Of a stretch of 5,167 nt of DNA, positions 1 to 5,167 are shown piece by piece (the stretch's first letter is position 1; each line of letters opens with the position of its first letter). Source of the DNA: Pseudomonadota bacterium (GTDB lineage Bacteria > Pseudomonadota > Gammaproteobacteria > Burkholderiales > Burkholderiaceae_C); contig JAUPTP010000220.1 of NCBI GenBank assembly GCA_030918015.1, forward strand, positions 1 through 5,167, read 5' to 3'. The translations under genes were made by a program, and so were the position numbers. The notes below the pieces were generated by a model, which ran no database searches, had not been told where the DNA came from, and saw nothing but the letters and a program-made list of their open reading frames with translations.

Positions 1-677
1 TCGGCTCCCACCGGGCCCAGATGTCCGAGCATGCCCCGCGCATCATCGAGTTCAAGATCCATCCGGAGAAGATCCGCGACGTCATCGGCAAGGGCGGCTC
101 GGTCATCCGTGGTCTGTGCGAGGAGACCGGCTGCCAGATCGACATCGGCGAAGACGGCACCATCACCATCGCCTCGACCGATGCCGAGAAGGCCGAGCTG
201 GCCAAGAAGCGCATCGCCGACATCACCGCCGAGGCCGAGATCGGCAAGGTCTACGAAGGCCCGGTCACCAAGATCCTGGACTTCGGTGCGCTGATCAACA
301 TCCTGCCGGGCAAGGACGGTCTGCTGCACATCAGCCAGATCGCCCACCAGCGTGTCGAGAAGGTCACCGACTTCCTGACCGAAGGCCAGATGGTCAAGGT
401 CAAGGTGCTCGAGACCGACGAGAAGGGCCGCATCAAGCTGTCGATGAAGGCGCTGATCGAGCGCCCCGAGGGCATGGAAGAGGAGCGCTTCGAGCGCGCC
501 CCGCGCCGCGAATACGGCGACCGTCCGGAGCGCGGCGATCGCGGCCCGCGCCGTGACCGTGGCGACCGCGCTGACCGTGGCGAGCGCACCGAGCGTCCGC
601 CGCGCGGCGAGCAGGCTGCGGCCCCGGGGGCTGCCGACGAGGCGGCCGACCAGCAGCAACAGCAACAGCAGCAGTGA
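1..677 (+). CDS. pnp: Polyribonucleotide nucleotidyltransferase (PNPase), C-terminal part only
   Basis: This is the 3' end of the PNPase gene. PNPase is a phosphorolytic 3'-5' exoribonuclease that works in mRNA decay and RNA quality control in the cytoplasm. The frame is open from the first base, so the gene starts upstream and the ATG at 21 is an internal Met. The catalytic RNase PH domains are therefore outside the window. Counting from that Met, a KH domain covers about residues 7-66 with its GXXG loop (GKGG, 23-26). An S1 domain follows at about 73-143 (FGALINI and GLLHISQIA, then [10 protein letters not shown]). The last 70 or so residues are a low-complexity tail, first Arg/Asp/Glu-rich, then Ala-rich, ending in eight glutamines. 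An RNA-binding role for the basic part of the tail is inference. The family identity is clear from the KH-S1 order and motifs. The quinone oxidoreductase gene follows after 45 bases. Confidence 0.97.
   Translation, partial: GSHRAQMSEHAPRIIEFKIHPEKIRDVIGKGGSVIRGLCEETGCQIDIGEDGTITIASTDAEKAELAKKRIADITAEAEIGKVYEGPVTKILDFGALINILPGKDGLLHISQIAHQRVEKVTDFLTEGQMVKVKVLETDEKGRIKLSMKALIERPEGMEEERFERAPRREYGDRPERGDRGPRRDRGDRADRGERTERPPRGEQAAAPGAADEAADQQQQQQQQ
554..583 (+). repeat. Direct repeat inside the pnp tail (12 bp, two copies, 18-bp period)
   Basis: TGACCGTGGCGA occurs at 554-565 and again at 572-583. The copies are in frame and 18 bases apart, so the protein has a six-residue period (DRGD, then DRGE) in the Arg/Asp-rich tail. 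This looks like slippage or duplication in a low-complexity coding tract and not a mobile or regulatory repeat. Confidence 0.75.
651..674 (+). repeat. CAG/CAA tract encoding eight C-terminal glutamines of PNPase
   Basis: Eight consecutive Gln codons (six CAG and two CAA, interrupted and so not a pure microsatellite) sit immediately before the pnp stop codon at 675-677. The tract is a likely site of length variation between strains. Any function of the polyQ end is unknown. Confidence 0.85.
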
Positions 678-722
678 TCTGCCGCTGAGCTGCAGCGCAT
701 GAGCGGACGGAGAGGCGAAGCG

Positions 723-1724
723 ATGAAAGCCATCGAGATCACGCGCCCCGGCGCCCCCGAGGTGCTGGTGCAGGGCCTGCGTCCTGACCCGGTGCCGGGC
801 GCGGGCGAGGTGCTGATCCGCGTGGCCGCCAGCGGCGTCAACCGTCCGGACGTGCTGCAGCGCAAGGGCGCGTATCCGCCGCCGCCGGGCGCCTCCGACC
901 TGCCGGGTCTGGAGGTGGCGGGCGTCATCGTCGGCGGCGACGCCGAGGCGATGGCGGCCGTCGGCCTGTCGATCGGCCAGCGCGTGTGCGCGCTGACGCC
1001 GGGCGGGGGCTACGCCGAGCTGTGTGTGACGCCGGCGGTGCAGTGCCTGCCGGTGCCCGAGGGCCTGTCCGACCTGGAGGCGGCCGGCCTGCCGGAGACC
1101 TTCTTCACCGTCTGGTCGAACGTCTTCATGCGCGGCGGGCTGCAGCCCGGCGAGACCTTCCTGGTCCAGGGCGCCACCAGCGGCATCGGCGTGACCGCGA
1201 TCCAGCTGGCCAAGGCCTTCGGGGCCACGGTCATCGCCACCGCGGGCAGCGACGAGAAGTGCCAGGCCTGCCTGGCGCTGGGCGCCGACCACGCGATCAA
1301 CTACCGCACGGCCGACTTCCAGGCCGAGGCGCTGCGCCTGACGGGCGGTCGCGGCGTCGACGTCATCCTCGACATGGTCGCGGGCGACTATGTCGCACGC
1401 GAGGTCGCCTGCCTGGCCGAGGACGGGCGCCTGGTCATCATCGCGGTGCAGGGCGGCACGAAGGCGCAGCTCGACGCCGGCCTGGTGCTGCGCCGTCGGC
1501 TGACGGTGACCGGCTCCACGCTGCGTCCGCGCTCGGTCGCCTTCAAGGGCGAGATCGCCGCGGCGCTGCGCCGCCAGGTCTGGCCGCTGCTGGAGGCGGG
1601 GCGCGTGCGCCCGGTCATCCATGCGGTGCTGCCGGCGGCCGAGGCGGCTGCCGCCCATGCGCTGATGGAGTCGAGCCGGCATGTCGGCAAGATCGTGCTG
1701 CGCTGGGACGCGCTCCCGGCCTGA
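723..1724 (+). CDS. Zinc-independent NAD(P)H quinone oxidoreductase, PIG3-type MDR family
   Basis: The product is a 333-residue medium-chain dehydrogenase/reductase of the quinone oxidoreductase (PIG3/TP53I3-like) group. Members use NADPH to reduce quinones or other carbonyl compounds in the cytoplasm. The N-terminal substrate-domain motif NRPDVLQRKGAYPPPPG begins near residue 40. The GHE zinc motif of alcohol dehydrogenases is replaced by GLEVAG (62-67), as expected for a zinc-free member. The nucleotide-binding turn GATSGIG is at 150-156 in a Rossmann fold, and the C-terminal block GSTLRPRSVAFK is typical of the group. I chose the ATG at 723 because GGAGAGG (709-715) lies 7 bases upstream and MKAIEI is the usual family start. 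An ATG at 699 is in frame but would add eight unlikely residues. The gene sits between pnp and tpiA, probably in the same transcript. The physiological substrate cannot be read from sequence. It is often named qor, but that symbol is shared by several paralogues. Confidence 0.93.
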   Translation: MKAIEITRPGAPEVLVQGLRPDPVPGAGEVLIRVAASGVNRPDVLQRKGAYPPPPGASDLPGLEVAGVIVGGDAEAMAAVGLSIGQRVCALTPGGGYAELCVTPAVQCLPVPEGLSDLEAAGLPETFFTVWSNVFMRGGLQPGETFLVQGATSGIGVTAIQLAKAFGATVIATAGSDEKCQACLALGADHAINYRTADFQAEALRLTGGRGVDVILDMVAGDYVAREVACLAEDGRLVIIAVQGGTKAQLDAGLVLRRRLTVTGSTLRPRSVAFKGEIAAALRRQVWPLLEAGRVRPVIHAVLPAAEAAAAHALMESSRHVGKIVLRWDALPA

Positions 1725-1744
1725 CGCATTCCGGATTTCTCAAC

Positions 1745-1754
1745 TCGATATCGA
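1745..1754. repeat. 10-bp perfect palindrome before tpiA
   Basis: TCGATATCGA is perfectly self-complementary and lies in a locally AT-richer gap between the oxidoreductase gene and tpiA. It directly precedes the tpiA ribosome binding site (AGGGA, 1756-1760). No convincing promoter hexamers flank it. It could be a small operator or chance; the sequence does not decide. Confidence 0.45.
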
Positions 1755-1766
1755 TAGGGACTGAAG

Positions 1767-2516
1767 ATGACGACACGTCGCAAACTGGTGGTGGGCAACT
1801 GGAAGATGCACGGCAGCCATGCCGCCAACGCCGAGCTGCTGCAGGGCATCCTGGCCGCGCGTCCGTTCGCGGCCGCCGATGTGGCGGTCTGCGCGCCGTT
1901 CCCCTACCTGTCCGAAGTGGCGGTGACGCTGGCCAACAGCGGCGTGGCCTGGGGCGCGCAGGACGTCTCGGCGCACGCGCAGGGCGCCTACACCGGCGAG
2001 GTCTCGGCGGCGATGCTGCAGGAGTTCGGCTGCCGCTATGCGATCGTCGGCCACTCGGAGCGTCGCGCCTGCCACGGCGAGACCGACCAGCAGGTCGCCG
2101 ACAAGGCGCAGGCTGCGCTCTCCAAGGGCCTGACGCCGATCGTCTGCGTCGGCGAGACGCTCGAGCAGCGCGAGGCCGGCGAGACCGAGGCGGTCGTCAA
2201 GCGTCAGCTCTCGGCGGTGATCCACACGCTGGGTCAGTGCATCGGCGAGATCGTCGTTGCCTACGAGCCGGTCTGGGCGATCGGCACCGGCCGCACCGCC
2301 TCGCCCGAGCAGGCGCAGGCGGTCCACGCCGTGCTGCGTGCCCAGCTGGCGGCGGCCACCTCGCGTGCGGCCGACATGAAGCTGCTCTATGGCGGCAGCG
2401 TCAAGCCGGACAATGCCACCATCCTCTTCTCTCAGGCCGACATCGACGGCGGCCTGATCGGCGGTGCAGCGCTGAAGGCGGCGGATTTCGTCGCCATCGC
2501 GCGCGCCGCGGGCTGA
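1767..2516 (+). CDS. tpiA: Triosephosphate isomerase
   Basis: The enzyme interconverts dihydroxyacetone phosphate and glyceraldehyde 3-phosphate in glycolysis and gluconeogenesis, in the cytosol. The product is 249 residues, the usual length for a bacterial TIM barrel. All catalytic residues are visible: Asn11 and Lys13 in GNWKMHG, the electrophilic His96 in IVGHSERR, and the base Glu167 in the signature [11 protein letters not shown]. That signature also opens the flexible phosphate-gripping loop. The phosphate-binding turn GGSVKP is at 209-214, and IGGAALK follows near the C-terminus. The start ATG is preceded by AGGGA at a 6-base spacing, and [14 protein letters not shown] aligns with the family N-terminus. 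The oxidoreductase gene ends 42 bases upstream and secG starts 46 bases downstream. A tpiA-secG pair is common in proteobacteria. The gene appears intact. Confidence 0.98.
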   Translation: MTTRRKLVVGNWKMHGSHAANAELLQGILAARPFAAADVAVCAPFPYLSEVAVTLANSGVAWGAQDVSAHAQGAYTGEVSAAMLQEFGCRYAIVGHSERRACHGETDQQVADKAQAALSKGLTPIVCVGETLEQREAGETEAVVKRQLSAVIHTLGQCIGEIVVAYEPVWAIGTGRTASPEQAQAVHAVLRAQLAAATSRAADMKLLYGGSVKPDNATILFSQADIDGGLIGGAALKAADFVAIARAAG

Positions 2517-2517
2517 T

Positions 2518-2536
2518 CCTGCGCGCAGGGCGCAGG
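2518..2536 (+). repeat. Palindrome plus tandem 7-bp repeat in the tpiA-secG gap
   Basis: CCTGCGCGCAGG (2518-2529) is a perfect 12-bp palindrome starting just after the tpiA stop codon. GCGCAGG occurs twice in tandem (2523-2529 and 2530-2536), so CCTGCGC (2518-2524) can pair with the second copy around a 5-base loop. In RNA this makes a stable small hairpin. The pyrimidine stretch TCTTTCTC (2543-2550) begins 6 bases later and is not a proper U-run, so it is at most a weak terminator. A role in 3'-end protection of tpiA mRNA or in uncoupling tpiA from secG is inference. Confidence 0.55.
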
Positions 2537-2562
2537 CAGCGGTCTTTCTCGGAGTCTTCTCG

Positions 2563-2940
2563 ATGCAAGTGTTGATGAATCTCGTGCTGCTGCTGCAGAT
2601 GGTGGCGGCGGTGGCGATGATCGGTCTGGTGCTGGTCCAGCAGGGCAAGGGGGCCGACATGGGGGCCTCTTTTGGCGGCGGGGCTTCAGGCAGTCTGTTC
2701 GGTGCCACCGGCAGCGCCAATTTCCTGTCGCGCTCGACCGCGATCGCGGCCACGATCTTCTTCGTGTGCACGCTGGCTCTGGCCTATTTCGGCAACCTGC
2801 GCTCGAGCGGCTCCGAGGGCAGCATCCTGGACCGTGCGGCAGCGCCCGTCGCGGCCAGCGCTCCGGCCTCCGCCGCGCCGGCAGCGGCCCAGATTCCCGG
2901 CCTGGTCGCGCCTGCGGCTTCGGTGGGCGCCTCGCGCTGA
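2563..2940 (+). CDS. secG: Protein translocase subunit SecG
   Basis: SecG is the small inner-membrane subunit of the SecYEG channel; it assists SecA-driven export of preproteins. The product is 125 residues. Two hydrophobic helices are evident at about residues 4-25 and 57-77. The highly conserved linker between them contains QQGKGADMGASFGGG followed by SLFGATGSANFLSR, which is diagnostic for the family. After the second helix comes a tail of about 45 residues rich in Ala, Ser and Pro, without recognisable domains and typical of variable SecG C-termini. GGAG at 2551-2554 is 8 bases before the ATG. An in-frame ATG at 2575 is possible but would trim the first helix. The gene is probably the last of the upstream cluster. 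I see no U-tailed hairpin right after it, so some transcription could continue toward the tRNA. Confidence 0.96.
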   Translation: MQVLMNLVLLLQMVAAVAMIGLVLVQQGKGADMGASFGGGASGSLFGATGSANFLSRSTAIAATIFFVCTLALAYFGNLRSSGSEGSILDRAAAPVAASAPASAAPAAAQIPGLVAPAASVGASR

Positions 2941-3026
2941 GGGGAGGGCGGCTGCATTTGTCGAATCCATCGGCGTGGTGAATTCGATACAGAACTGTGG
3001 CCGCCAGCCATCAGGGTGACAGAAAG

Positions 3027-3088
3027 GCTTGAGGCAAACCCGGGGTCAGGCTAGAATTCATATCTGTGCTGACGAGCAAACCTCAAGC
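3027..3088. repeat. Inverted and direct repeats bracketing the promoter
   Basis: GCTTGAGG (3027-3034), which overlaps the -35 box, is repeated inverted as CCTCAAGC (3081-3088). GCAAACC is repeated directly at 3034-3040 and 3076-3082, 42 bp apart, about four helical turns. GTCAG (3045-3049) and CTGAC (3069-3073) form a further short inverted pair around the -10 box. Such symmetry around a promoter could be regulator half-sites or a leader-RNA fold, but short repeats like these also occur by chance. Confidence 0.35.
3029..3057 (+). promoter_or_regulatory. Sigma-70-type promoter upstream of tRNA-Leu
   Basis: TTGAGG (3029-3034, 4 of 6 to the -35 consensus) and TAGAAT (3052-3057, 5 of 6 to the -10 consensus) are separated by exactly 17 bases in a local dip in GC content. 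The expected transcription start is near 3064, giving a 5' leader of about 110 bases before the tRNA. The bases after the -10 are AT-rich and not GC-rich, so there is no obvious stringent-type discriminator. It is the best promoter match I found by eye in the intergenic region. It probably drives the tRNA and possibly the downstream nuo genes by read-through. Confidence 0.65.
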
Positions 3089-3173
3089 AACTCAGCGCGC
3101 AAGCCGATAGACAGTTTCAGCGAAGACGCCGGGACGCCCTGTCGAGATCGAGAAAGACGATCAACAACCCGAT

Positions 3174-3258
3174 GCCGTCGTGGTGAAATTGGTAGACACG
3201 CTATCTTGAGGGGGTAGTGGCGAAAGCTGTGCGAGTTCGAGTCTCGCCGACGGCACCA
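3174..3258 (+). tRNA. tRNA-Leu (anticodon GAG)
   Basis: This is a complete class II tRNA. The 7-bp acceptor stem is perfect (GCCGTCG 3174-3180 with CGACGGC 3248-3254). The discriminator is A3255 and the CCA end is encoded (3256-3258). The D stem pairs GTG (3183-3185) with CAC (3197-3199). The anticodon stem pairs CTATC (3201-3205) with GGTAG (3213-3217) with one G-T wobble; the loop TTGAGGG places anticodon GAG at 3208-3210. A long variable arm with a GAAA loop (about 3218-3230) is the leucine-type feature. The T arm is GCGAG, TTCGAGT, CTCGC (3231-3247). The tRNA reads CUC and CUU codons. It lies between secG and nuoA, downstream of its own likely promoter. Confidence 0.97.
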
Positions 3259-3276
3259 GAAGATCAAGTGACACGT

Positions 3277-3305
3277 GGATCGATTCCTCATACGGCAATC
3301 GATCC
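3277..3305 (+). other. Perfect 9-bp hairpin just downstream of tRNA-Leu
   Basis: GGATCGATT (3277-3285) and AATCGATCC (3297-3305) are exact reverse complements around an 11-base loop. No T-run follows, so it is not an intrinsic terminator. It starts 18 bases after the tRNA CCA end, so it could be a stop for 3' exonucleases or a processing signal in the tRNA precursor, or a DNA operator. These roles are inference; the symmetry itself is seen directly. Confidence 0.6.
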
Positions 3306-3306
3306 G

Positions 3307-3340
3307 GCGCCCTGGCAACGCACAGGGAACAGGTGGGCGC
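3307..3340 (+). other. Alternative stem that competes with the terminator
   Basis: GCGCCC (3307-3312) can pair with GGGCGC (3335-3340). The latter shares bases 3337-3340 with the 5' arm of the terminator, so the two stems cannot both form fully. A nested option pairs CCCTG (3310-3314) with CAGGG (3323-3327). The arrangement resembles an antiterminator, but the stems are short and GC-rich and may be fortuitous. Confidence 0.3.
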
Positions 3341-3395
3341 GCTGAGCATTCGGTAGGACACTTCGGTGTCTTCCATGACAGCGCGCTTTATTTTT
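3337..3395 (+). terminator. Intrinsic terminator or attenuator between tRNA-Leu and nuoA
   Basis: GCGCGCTG (3337-3344) pairs perfectly with CAGCGCGC (3379-3386), and TTTATTTTT (3387-3395) follows with no gap. Inside, CAT (3347-3349) can pair with ATG (3375-3377) and GG (3352-3353) with CC (3373-3374). The tip is a 7-bp stem (3355-3361 with 3366-3372, including one G-T pair) closed by the very stable cUUCGg tetraloop (TTCG 3362-3365). Together this gives about 20 base pairs and a U-tract, the textbook layout of a Rho-independent terminator. It would end the tRNA transcript. Because nuoA begins 30 bases beyond the T-run and no promoter is visible in that gap, it may act as a leaky terminator or an attenuator for the nuo operon. 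Confidence 0.8.
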
Positions 3396-3425
3396 GCCGT
3401 ACGAGGATCTGGCGAGCCGACCGAC

Positions 3426-3785
3426 ATGAACCTGGAACAATATCTCCCCGTCATTCTGTTCATTCTCGTCGGCGTCGGTGTCGGCGTCGTGCCCCAGCTG
3501 TTGGGCGCCGTGCTCGGGCCGCACCGGCCTGACCCCGCGAAGAACTCCCCCTACGAGTGCGGTTTCGAGGCGTTCGAGGACGCGCGCATGAAATTCGACG
3601 TGCGCTACTACCTCGTTGCAATCCTTTTCATCCTGTTCGATCTCGAGATCGCGTTCCTGTTCCCCTGGGCGGTGTCGCTGCGCGAAATCGGTGCGACAGG
3701 CTTCTGGGCGATGATGATCTTCCTGGGCATTCTGGTCGTCGGATTTGCCTATGAGTGGAAGAAGGGCGCCCTCGACTGGGAATGA
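3426..3785 (+). CDS. nuoA: NADH-quinone oxidoreductase subunit A
   Basis: NuoA is a small membrane subunit of respiratory complex I at the junction of the membrane and peripheral arms, equivalent to mitochondrial ND3. The product is 119 residues with three hydrophobic helices at about 5-26, 61-81 and 90-108. The conserved loop and second helix are intact: NSPYECGFE with Cys45, the counterpart of the ND3 loop cysteine, then [20 protein letters not shown] with acidic Asp72 and Glu74. The end WKKGALDWE is the usual proteobacterial terminus. I chose the ATG at 3426 because MNLEQYLP matches the family N-terminus. The frame stays open upstream, with an ATG at 3375 and a GTG at 3366, but these lie inside the terminator hairpin and have no well-placed ribosome binding site. 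The best Shine-Dalgarno candidate is the weak GGCGAG at 3411-3416, 9 bases upstream. It is the first gene of the nuo operon. Confidence 0.96.
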   Translation: MNLEQYLPVILFILVGVGVGVVPQLLGAVLGPHRPDPAKNSPYECGFEAFEDARMKFDVRYYLVAILFILFDLEIAFLFPWAVSLREIGATGFWAMMIFLGILVVGFAYEWKKGALDWE

Positions 3786-3834
3786 TCGCTCCCCACCGGA
3801 CAACCGATCACCGCAAGAGCCACGGAAGAACACG

Positions 3835-4311
3835 ATGGGCATTGAAGGCGTTTTGAAAGAAGGCTTCGTCACGACGAGTGTCGATGCTCTGATCAACTGG
3901 TCGAAGACTGGTTCCCTCTGGCCGATGACCTTCGGTCTGGCGTGCTGCGCGGTCGAGATGATGCATGCGGGCGCGTCCCGCTACGACATCGACCGCTTCG
4001 GCATGCTGTTCCGGCCCAGTCCGCGCCAGAGCGACCTGATGATCGTCGCCGGCACGCTGTGCAACAAGATGGCGCCGGCGCTGCGCAAGGTCTACGACCA
4101 GATGGCCGAGCCGCGCTGGGTGCTGTCGATGGGCTCGTGTGCCAACGGTGGCGGCTACTACCACTACAGCTACTCGGTCGTGCGCGGCTGCGATCGGGTC
4201 GTGCCGGTCGACGTCTACGTCCCGGGCTGCCCGCCGACCGCCGAGGCGCTGCTCTACGGCATCCTGCAGCTGCAGGCCAAGATCCGCCGCGAGAACACCA
4301 TCGCGCGCTGA
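3835..4311 (+). CDS. nuoB: NADH-quinone oxidoreductase subunit B (cluster N2 subunit)
   Basis: NuoB holds the terminal [4Fe-4S] cluster N2, which passes electrons to quinone, and forms part of the quinone pocket with NuoD. The product is 158 residues. The four expected cluster ligands are present: the tandem Cys37-Cys38 in [10 protein letters not shown], Cys102 in [11 protein letters not shown], and Cys132 in VPGCPP. Other conserved stretches include [19 protein letters not shown] and GTLCNKMAP. The frame opens upstream at 3745, overlapping nuoA, but the ATG at 3835 begins the recognised N-terminus ([15 protein letters not shown]) and has GGAAGA (3824-3829) 5 bases before it. The gene lies 49 bases after nuoA and 18 bases before nuoC, in the standard operon order. 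It belongs to the soluble connecting arm on the cytoplasmic side. Confidence 0.98.
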   Translation: MGIEGVLKEGFVTTSVDALINWSKTGSLWPMTFGLACCAVEMMHAGASRYDIDRFGMLFRPSPRQSDLMIVAGTLCNKMAPALRKVYDQMAEPRWVLSMGSCANGGGYYHYSYSVVRGCDRVVPVDVYVPGCPPTAEALLYGILQLQAKIRRENTIAR

Positions 4312-4329
4312 TCGCCAAGGGAAATCGAC

Positions 4330-4929
4330 ATGACCCAGAAACTCGACACCCTGCAGGCCGCGCTCGAGCGCATTCTCGGCGAGCGCGTGGCCAAGCTGGT
4401 TCGCGCACGCGGCGAGCTCACGATCACCGTCAAGGCGGGCGACTACTTCGCCGTCTGCAAGACGCTGCGCGATCATCCCGACCTGGCCTTCGAGCAGCTG
4501 ATCGACCTGTGCGGCGTGGACTACAGCACCTACCGCGACGGCGAATACGACGGCCTGCGCTATGCGGTGGTCTCGCATCTGCTGTCGGTCAGCAAGAACT
4601 GGCGTCTGCGCATCAAGGTGTTCGCGACCGACGACGACTTTCCGGTCGTGGCCGCGGTCACCCCGCTGTGGACGGCCGCCAACTGGTTCGAGCGCGAGGC
4701 CTTCGACCTGTACGGCATCGTCTTCGAAGGCCATGAGGATCTGCGTCGCATCCTGACCGACTACGGCTTCATCGGTCACCCGATGCGCAAGGACTTCCCG
4801 GTCACCGGCCATGTCGAGATGCGCTACGACCCCGAGCAGAAGCGCGTGATCTACCAGCCGGTGACGATCGAGCCGCGCGAGATCACCCCGCGCGTCATCC
4901 GCGAAGACAACTACGGCGGTCTGCACTGA
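4330..4929 (+). CDS. nuoC: NADH-quinone oxidoreductase subunit C (30 kDa subunit)
   Basis: NuoC is the 30-kDa-type subunit of the connecting arm of complex I. It has no redox cofactor and packs against NuoD and NuoB. The product is 199 residues, a stand-alone NuoC and not the NuoCD fusion found in Escherichia coli, because a separate nuoD follows. The family signature spans about residues 119-157: [12 protein letters not shown], then [16 protein letters not shown] and HPMRKDFP. The C-terminal stretch [18 protein letters not shown] is typical of the proteobacterial form. The start ATG has AAGGGA (4317-4322) 7 bases upstream, and nuoB ends 18 bases before, consistent with tight co-transcription and probably coupled translation. 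The gene appears intact. Confidence 0.97.
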   Translation: MTQKLDTLQAALERILGERVAKLVRARGELTITVKAGDYFAVCKTLRDHPDLAFEQLIDLCGVDYSTYRDGEYDGLRYAVVSHLLSVSKNWRLRIKVFATDDDFPVVAAVTPLWTAANWFEREAFDLYGIVFEGHEDLRRILTDYGFIGHPMRKDFPVTGHVEMRYDPEQKRVIYQPVTIEPREITPRVIREDNYGGLH

Positions 4930-4958
4930 GCGGCGCGGCACCAGAGGTTTGATGAGCC

Positions 4959-5167
4959 ATGGCTGAGATCAAGAACTACACCCTGAACTTCGGTCCGCAG
5001 CACCCGGCGGCCCACGGCGTGCTGCGCCTGGTGCTGGAGCTCGACGGCGAAGTCATCCAGCGTGCGGACCCGCACATCGGTCTGCTGCACCGCGCCACCG
5101 AGAAGCTGGCCGAGCACAAGACCTTCATCCAGTCGCTGCCGTACATGGACCGTCTCGACTACGTGTC
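4959..5167 (+). CDS. nuoD: NADH-quinone oxidoreductase subunit D, N-terminal part only
   Basis: This is the start of the 49-kDa-type subunit, which forms most of the quinone-reaction chamber of complex I next to NuoB. The window ends inside the gene; 69 of roughly 400 residues are visible. The N-terminal signature [15 protein letters not shown] is at about 10-24, and [16 protein letters not shown] follows. By alignment from memory with the bovine and Thermus proteins, His19 and Tyr68 correspond to the two quinone head-group ligands (bovine His59 and Tyr108), and both are present. The start at 4959 is forced, because the codon two positions upstream in this frame is a TGA (4953-4955). AGAGG (4943-4947) lies 11 bases before it, a slightly long spacing. 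nuoC ends 29 bases upstream. The separate nuoC and nuoD arrangement fits Betaproteobacteria. Confidence 0.96.
   Translation, partial: MAEIKNYTLNFGPQHPAAHGVLRLVLELDGEVIQRADPHIGLLHRATEKLAEHKTFIQSLPYMDRLDYV

Noticed and set aside
683..697. Small hairpin CGCTG / CAGCG after the pnp stop, considered as a terminator
   Set aside because: The stem has only 5 bp and no T-run follows, so termination between pnp and the next gene is not supported.
986..2575. Very long + strand open frame (529 codons) overlapping the oxidoreductase gene and tpiA
   Set aside because: It is an off-frame reading of two recognisable genes. Its Arg/Gly/Ala-rich composition is what GC-rich codons give out of frame, and no domain is visible.
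1740..2771. 343-codon antisense open frame over tpiA and secG
   Set aside because: tpiA and secG are unambiguous on the + strand. The antisense protein has no motif and reflects the scarcity of stop codons in GC-rich DNA.
2959..2989. Hairpin TGTCGAAT / ATTCGATA after secG, considered as the terminator of the upstream cluster
   Set aside because: The stem is AT-rich with a 15-base loop, includes a G-T pair and lacks a T-run. It is too weak to call.
3366..3425. N-terminal extension of NuoA from the GTG at 3366 or the ATG at 3375
   Set aside because: Those codons lie in the terminator hairpin without a well-spaced ribosome binding site, and the known family N-terminus begins at 3426.
3275..3532. 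GTG-started open frame running from the tRNA-nuoA leader into nuoA, considered as a leader peptide
   Set aside because: It overlaps nuoA out of frame by over 100 bases, has no good ribosome binding site, and turns into Arg-rich off-frame sequence.
3808..4941. 377-codon antisense open frame over nuoB and nuoC
   Set aside because: It mirrors nuoB and nuoC exactly, is unusually rich in Asp/His/Arg/Ala, and shows no family motif.
1..5167. Search for mobile elements, CRISPR arrays, toxin-antitoxin or defence genes, and an integration site at the tRNA
   Set aside because: No transposase, integrase, spacer-repeat pattern or repeated tRNA 3' end was seen. Both sides of the tRNA are housekeeping genes, and composition is even apart from the AT-richer non-coding gap.

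Overview
The window is a GC-rich, densely packed chromosomal stretch in which every gene lies on the + strand. The order is the 3' end of pnp, a zinc-independent quinone oxidoreductase gene, tpiA, secG, a tRNA-Leu(GAG) gene, then nuoA, nuoB, nuoC and the start of nuoD. The protein sequences and this gene order are characteristic of Betaproteobacteria, most likely Burkholderiales. That placement is my inference from remembered family sequences; no search was run. Nothing indicates a plasmid, phage, insertion sequence, CRISPR array or defence system.

Region 1 (1-2940) holds pnp, qor, tpiA and secG. They are separated by 42-46 bases, and each of the three complete genes has its own Shine-Dalgarno sequence. 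I see no clear promoter or intrinsic terminator between them, so co-transcription is plausible. The products cover RNA decay, quinone or carbonyl reduction, glycolysis/gluconeogenesis and protein export.

Region 2 (2941-3425) is the only sizeable non-coding stretch and has the most regulatory content. It contains a good sigma-70-type promoter (3029-3057), a leader of about 110 bases, and a complete tRNA-Leu with anticodon GAG and encoded CCA. After the tRNA come a perfect 9-bp hairpin and then a long hairpin capped by a cUUCGg tetraloop and followed directly by TTTATTTTT. That last element looks like a strong intrinsic terminator, and its T-run ends only 30 bases before the nuoA start codon.

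Region 3 (3426-5167) is the beginning of the operon for proton-translocating NADH:quinone oxidoreductase (complex I). NuoA is a membrane subunit. NuoB carries cluster N2, and NuoC and NuoD form the connecting arm with it. NuoB and NuoD together shape the quinone pocket, and all expected key residues are present as far as the window goes.

The coding content is ordinary and conserved. I found no new protein system. The observation most worth following is the terminator-like structure between tRNA-Leu and nuoA: no promoter is visible after it, so nuo expression may depend on read-through or attenuation.
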